Assembly (NCBI GenBank): GCA_947396885.1
Contig: OX377206.1
Location: 44,809,631 to 44,873,630, forward strand
Source of the DNA: Heligmosomoides polygyrus polygyrus
Taxonomy: Eukaryota; Nematoda; Chromadorea; Rhabditida; Heligmosomidae
DNA length: 64,000 nt
Direction of reading: 5' to 3'
Below the pieces are notes generated by a model, which made no database searches, was not told the DNA's origin, and was given only the letters and a program-made list of their open reading frames with translations. A program made the translations under genes and the position numbers. Below, piece after piece: positions 61,701 to 64,000 of this stretch; the stretch's first letter is position 1; each line of letters opens with the position of its first letter.

Positions 61701-64000
61701 CCTCGCTGTGGATGATGCGGCGTATCTCAATTACGTTAGATCACTCGACCGCCCCCGCTGTTAATGATGCGGCGTATCTCAATTAGGTTAGATCACTTGA
61801 CAGCCTCCGCTGTGGGTGATGCGGCGTACCTCTCTTCGGTTAGGTCACTCCACCGCTCTCGCTGTTAATGATGCGGCGTATCTCAGTTAGGTTAGATCAC
61901 TTGACCACCCCCGCTGTGGATGATGCGACGTACCTCACTTCGGTTAGATCACTCCACCGCTCTCGCTGTGGATGATGCGGCGTATCTCACTTCGGTTAGA
62001 TCACTCGACCGCCCCCGTTGTGGATGATGCGGCGTACCTCATTTAGGTTAGATCACTCGACAGCCTCCGCTGTGGGTGATGCGGCGTACCTCACCTCGGT
62101 TAGATCACTCCACCGCTCTCGCTCTAGATGATGCGGCGTGTCTTAATCAGGTTAGATCACTCGACCGCCCCCGCTGTGGATGAAGCGGCGTACCTCACTT
62201 CGGTTAGATCACTCGACCGCTCTCGCTGTGGATGATGCGGCGTATCTCACTTCGGTTAGATCACTCGACCGCCCTCGCTGTGGATGATGCGGCGTATCTC
62301 ATTTCGGTTAGATCACTCGACCGCCCCCGTTTTGGATGATGCGGCGTACCTCATTTAGGTTAGATCACTCGACAGCCCCCGCTGTGGGTGATGCGGCGTA
62401 TCTCAATTACGTTAGATCACTCGACCGCCCCCGCTGTGGATGATGCGGCGTATCTCACTTCGGTTAGATCACTCGACAGCCTCCGCTGTGGGTGATGCGG
62501 CGTACCTCTCTTCGGTTAGGTCACTCCACCGCTCTCGCTGTGGATGATGCGGCGTATCTCAATTAGGTTAGATCACTCGACCGCCCTCGCTGTGGATGAT
62601 GCGGCGTATCTCAATTACGTTAGATCACTCGACCGCCTTCGCTGTGGATGATGCGGCGTATCTCACTTCGGTTAGATCACTCGACAGCCTCCGCTGTGGG
62701 TGATGCGGCGTACCTCTCTTCGGTTAGGTCACTCCACCGCTCTCGCTGTTAATGATGCGGCGTATCTCAGTTAGGTTAGATCACTTGACCACCCCCGCTG
62801 TGGATGATGCGGCGTATCTCAATTAAGTTAGATCACTCGACCGCCCTCGCTGTCGATGATGCGGCGTATCTCACTTCGGTTAGATCACTCCACCGCTCTC
62901 ACTGTGGATGATGCGGCGTACCTCTCTTCGGTTAGGTCACTCCACCGCTCTCGCTGTTAATGATGCGGCGTATCTCAGTTAGGTTAGATCACTTGACCAC
63001 CCCCGCTGTGGATGATGCGGCGTATCTCAGTTAGGTTAGATCACTTGACCACCCCCGCTGTGGATGATGCGACGTACCTCACTTCGGTTAGATCACTCCA
63101 CCGCTCTCGCTGTGGATGATGCGGCGTATCTCACTTCGGTTAGATCACTCGACCGCCCCCGTTGTGGATGATGCGGCGTACCTCATTTAGGTTAGATCAC
63201 TCGACAGCCTCCGCTGTGGGTGATGCGGCGTACCTCACCTCGGTTAGATCACTCCACCGCTCTCGCTCTAGATGATGCGGCGTGTCTTAATCAGGTTAGA
63301 TCACTCGACCGCCCCCGCTGTGGATGATGCGGCGTACCTCACTTCGGTTAGATCACTCGACCGCTCTCGCTGTGGATGATGCGGCGTATCTCACTTCGGT
63401 TAGATCACTCGACCGCCCTCGCTGTGGATGATGCGGCGTATCTCATTTCGGTTAGATCACTCGACCGCACCCGTTTTGGATGATGCGGCGTACCTCATTT
63501 AGGTTAGATCACTCGACAGCCCCCGCTGTGGGTGATGCGGCGTACCTCTCTTCGGTTAGGTCACTCCACCGCTCTCGCTGTTAATGATGCGGCGTATCTC
63601 AATTAGGTTAGATCACTCGACCGCCCTCGCTGTGGATGATGCGGCGTATCTCAATTAGGTTAGATCACTCGACCGCCCTCGCTGTGGATGATGCGGTGTA
63701 TCTCAATTACGTTAGATCACTCGACCGCCCCCGCTGTGGATGATGCGGCGTATCTCACTTCGGTTAGATCACTCGACAGCCTCCGCTGTGGGTGATGCGG
63801 CGTACCTCTCTTCGGTTAGGTCACTCCACCGCTCTCGCTGTTAATGATGCGGCGTATCTCAGTTAGGTTAGATCACTTGACCACCCCCGCTGTGGATGAT
63901 GCGGCGTATCTCAATTAAGTTAGATCACTCGACCGCCCTCGCTGTCGATGATGCGGCGTATCTCAATTACGTTAGATCACTCGACCGCCCCCGCTGTGGA

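Larger units (their letters stand above)
1..64000 (+). repeat. 52-bp satellite DNA array filling the window
   Basis: A 52-bp unit repeats head-to-tail from the first base to the last, about 1,235 copies, with no inversion, insertion or unique interruption. Each unit opens with TATCTC or TACCTC, has a variable hexamer at 7-12, a near-invariant GTTAG at 13-17, a C-rich stretch around 27-36 and ends in GATGCGGCG. Neighbouring copies differ at several linked sites, so they form distinct monomer types rather than a homogeneous tract. Diagnostic variants thousands of bases apart stay in exact 52-bp register apart from a few short monomers. The family is unknown to me. The scale and purity suggest eukaryotic centromeric, pericentromeric or subtelomeric heterochromatin, which is inference. 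Both ends are cut by the window. Confidence 0.98.
1..64000. other. No coding capacity or RNA genes found
   Basis: Almost every monomer carries TAG at positions 15-17 on the + strand, and TTA at 14-16 reads as TAA on the - strand. Other stops occur in ATGATG, TTAATG and GTGATG contexts. Since 52 is not divisible by 3, each conserved stop moves through all three frames over three monomers, closing every frame about every 156 bp. The few monomers that lose GTTAG (for example near 48,216, 48,268 and 24,735) are isolated. I saw no tRNA- or rRNA-like segment, intron pattern or transposon remnant. Transcription of the satellite as noncoding RNA is possible but nothing in the sequence shows it. Confidence 0.93.
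49541..64000 (+). repeat. Array domain IV
   Basis: This domain is marked by CTCTAGATGATG, GTGTCTTAATCAGG (GCGGCGTGTC at 49,549, 51,681, 55,581, 57,089, 57,557, 57,921, 58,337, 59,897, 60,365, 61,353, 62,133 and 63,277), CCGTTTTGG, AATTAAG with CTGTCGATG, and CCTCGATGTGG. All distances between the GTGTC markers are exact multiples of 52 (2,132, 3,900, 1,508, 468, 364, 416, 1,560, 468, 988, 780 and 1,144), so no net indel exists in 14 kb. The domain runs off the right end of the window. Confidence 0.85.

Noticed and set aside
1..64000. Open reading frames or a repetitive protein gene (156 bp = 52 codons per three monomers)
   Set aside because: GTTAG gives a stop on each strand in nearly every monomer, and the 52-bp period carries it through all three frames, so no frame stays open much beyond 156 bp.
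1..64000. CRISPR array
   Set aside because: Repeats abut one another with no unique spacers between them; the variable parts are shared monomer types, not unique sequences, and no cas genes are present.
1..64000. CENP-B box in CTTCGGTTAGATCACTCG
   Set aside because: The TTCG start matches the known box pattern, but the required A and CGGG positions do not fit on either strand.
1..64000. True telomere repeats
   Set aside because: TTAGGTTAG is never extended beyond two near-units and always sits at the same place in a 52-bp monomer.
1..64000. Pol III A/B boxes or tRNA-derived satellite
   Set aside because: GGTTAGATCAC resembles the start of a B box, but the GTTCGANNC core and a properly spaced A box are missing.
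1..64000. Transposon or LTR insertion within the array
   Set aside because: The 52-bp phase is continuous across the window, and all deviations are deletions of 1, 4 or 13 bp; no inserted or non-satellite segment was seen.
1..64000. Species assignment to insects from the TTAGG-like motif
   Set aside because: A nine-base match inside a satellite cannot identify a lineage.

Overview
The whole 64 kb window is one uninterrupted tandem satellite array. The monomer is 52 bp, about 52% G+C, with every copy head-to-tail in the same orientation. About 1,235 monomers fill the window, and both ends lie inside the array, so its true length and flanks are unknown. I found no gene, RNA gene, transposon, CRISPR array or unique sequence. 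Such an array points to eukaryotic constitutive heterochromatin (centromeric, pericentromeric, subtelomeric or a heterochromatic knob). Nothing here fixes the species. CpG is not depleted, and many monomers carry TTAGGTTAG, which resembles the TTAGG telomere repeat of many arthropods, but neither is diagnostic.

Monomer numbering used throughout: position 1 is the first T of TATCTC/TACCTC and position 52 is the last G of GCGGCG. Conserved parts are positions 1-6 (TAYCTC), 13-17 (GTTAG) and 43-52. Variable parts are 7-12 (AATTAG, ACTTCG, AGTTAG, TCTTCG, ATTTAG, AATTAC, ATTTCG, AATTAA) and 18-42. Linked substitutions define about a dozen monomer types. The types follow one another in preferred orders, so there is higher-order repeat (HOR) structure above the 52-bp ladder.

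Layout, from private variants: (I) 1 to ~7.2 kb, rich in an 832-bp 16-mer and 1-kb block duplications; (IIa) ~7.2-22.9 kb, marked by GTGAACGATG and GATGCGACG, containing a 2,600-bp 50-mer present twice in tandem; (IIb) ~22.9-35.5 kb, marked by GTATTTCAG, by 51-bp monomers and by a short palindrome variant; (III) ~35.5-47.3 kb, marked by 17 copies of a 39-bp truncated monomer and by block duplications at offsets 3,002, 1,923, 7,537 and 1,091 bp; (IV) ~47.3-64 kb, almost free of indels, marked after 49.5 kb by GTGTCTTAATCAGG and GTTTTGG.

The parts fit together as the record of unequal exchange and segmental amplification. Every offset I measured between duplicated blocks is a whole number of monomers once the short (39, 48, 51 bp) monomers are counted, so exchange was always in register. 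Because 52 is not a multiple of 3 and nearly every monomer carries a TAG on the + strand and a TTA (TAA on the - strand) in GTTAG, every reading frame on both strands closes about every 156 bp. The interest of the window is its HOR architecture and structural variants. I see no encoded biochemical system. Duplication edges were found by eye from diagnostic bases, so they are edges of sequence identity, not proven breakpoints.
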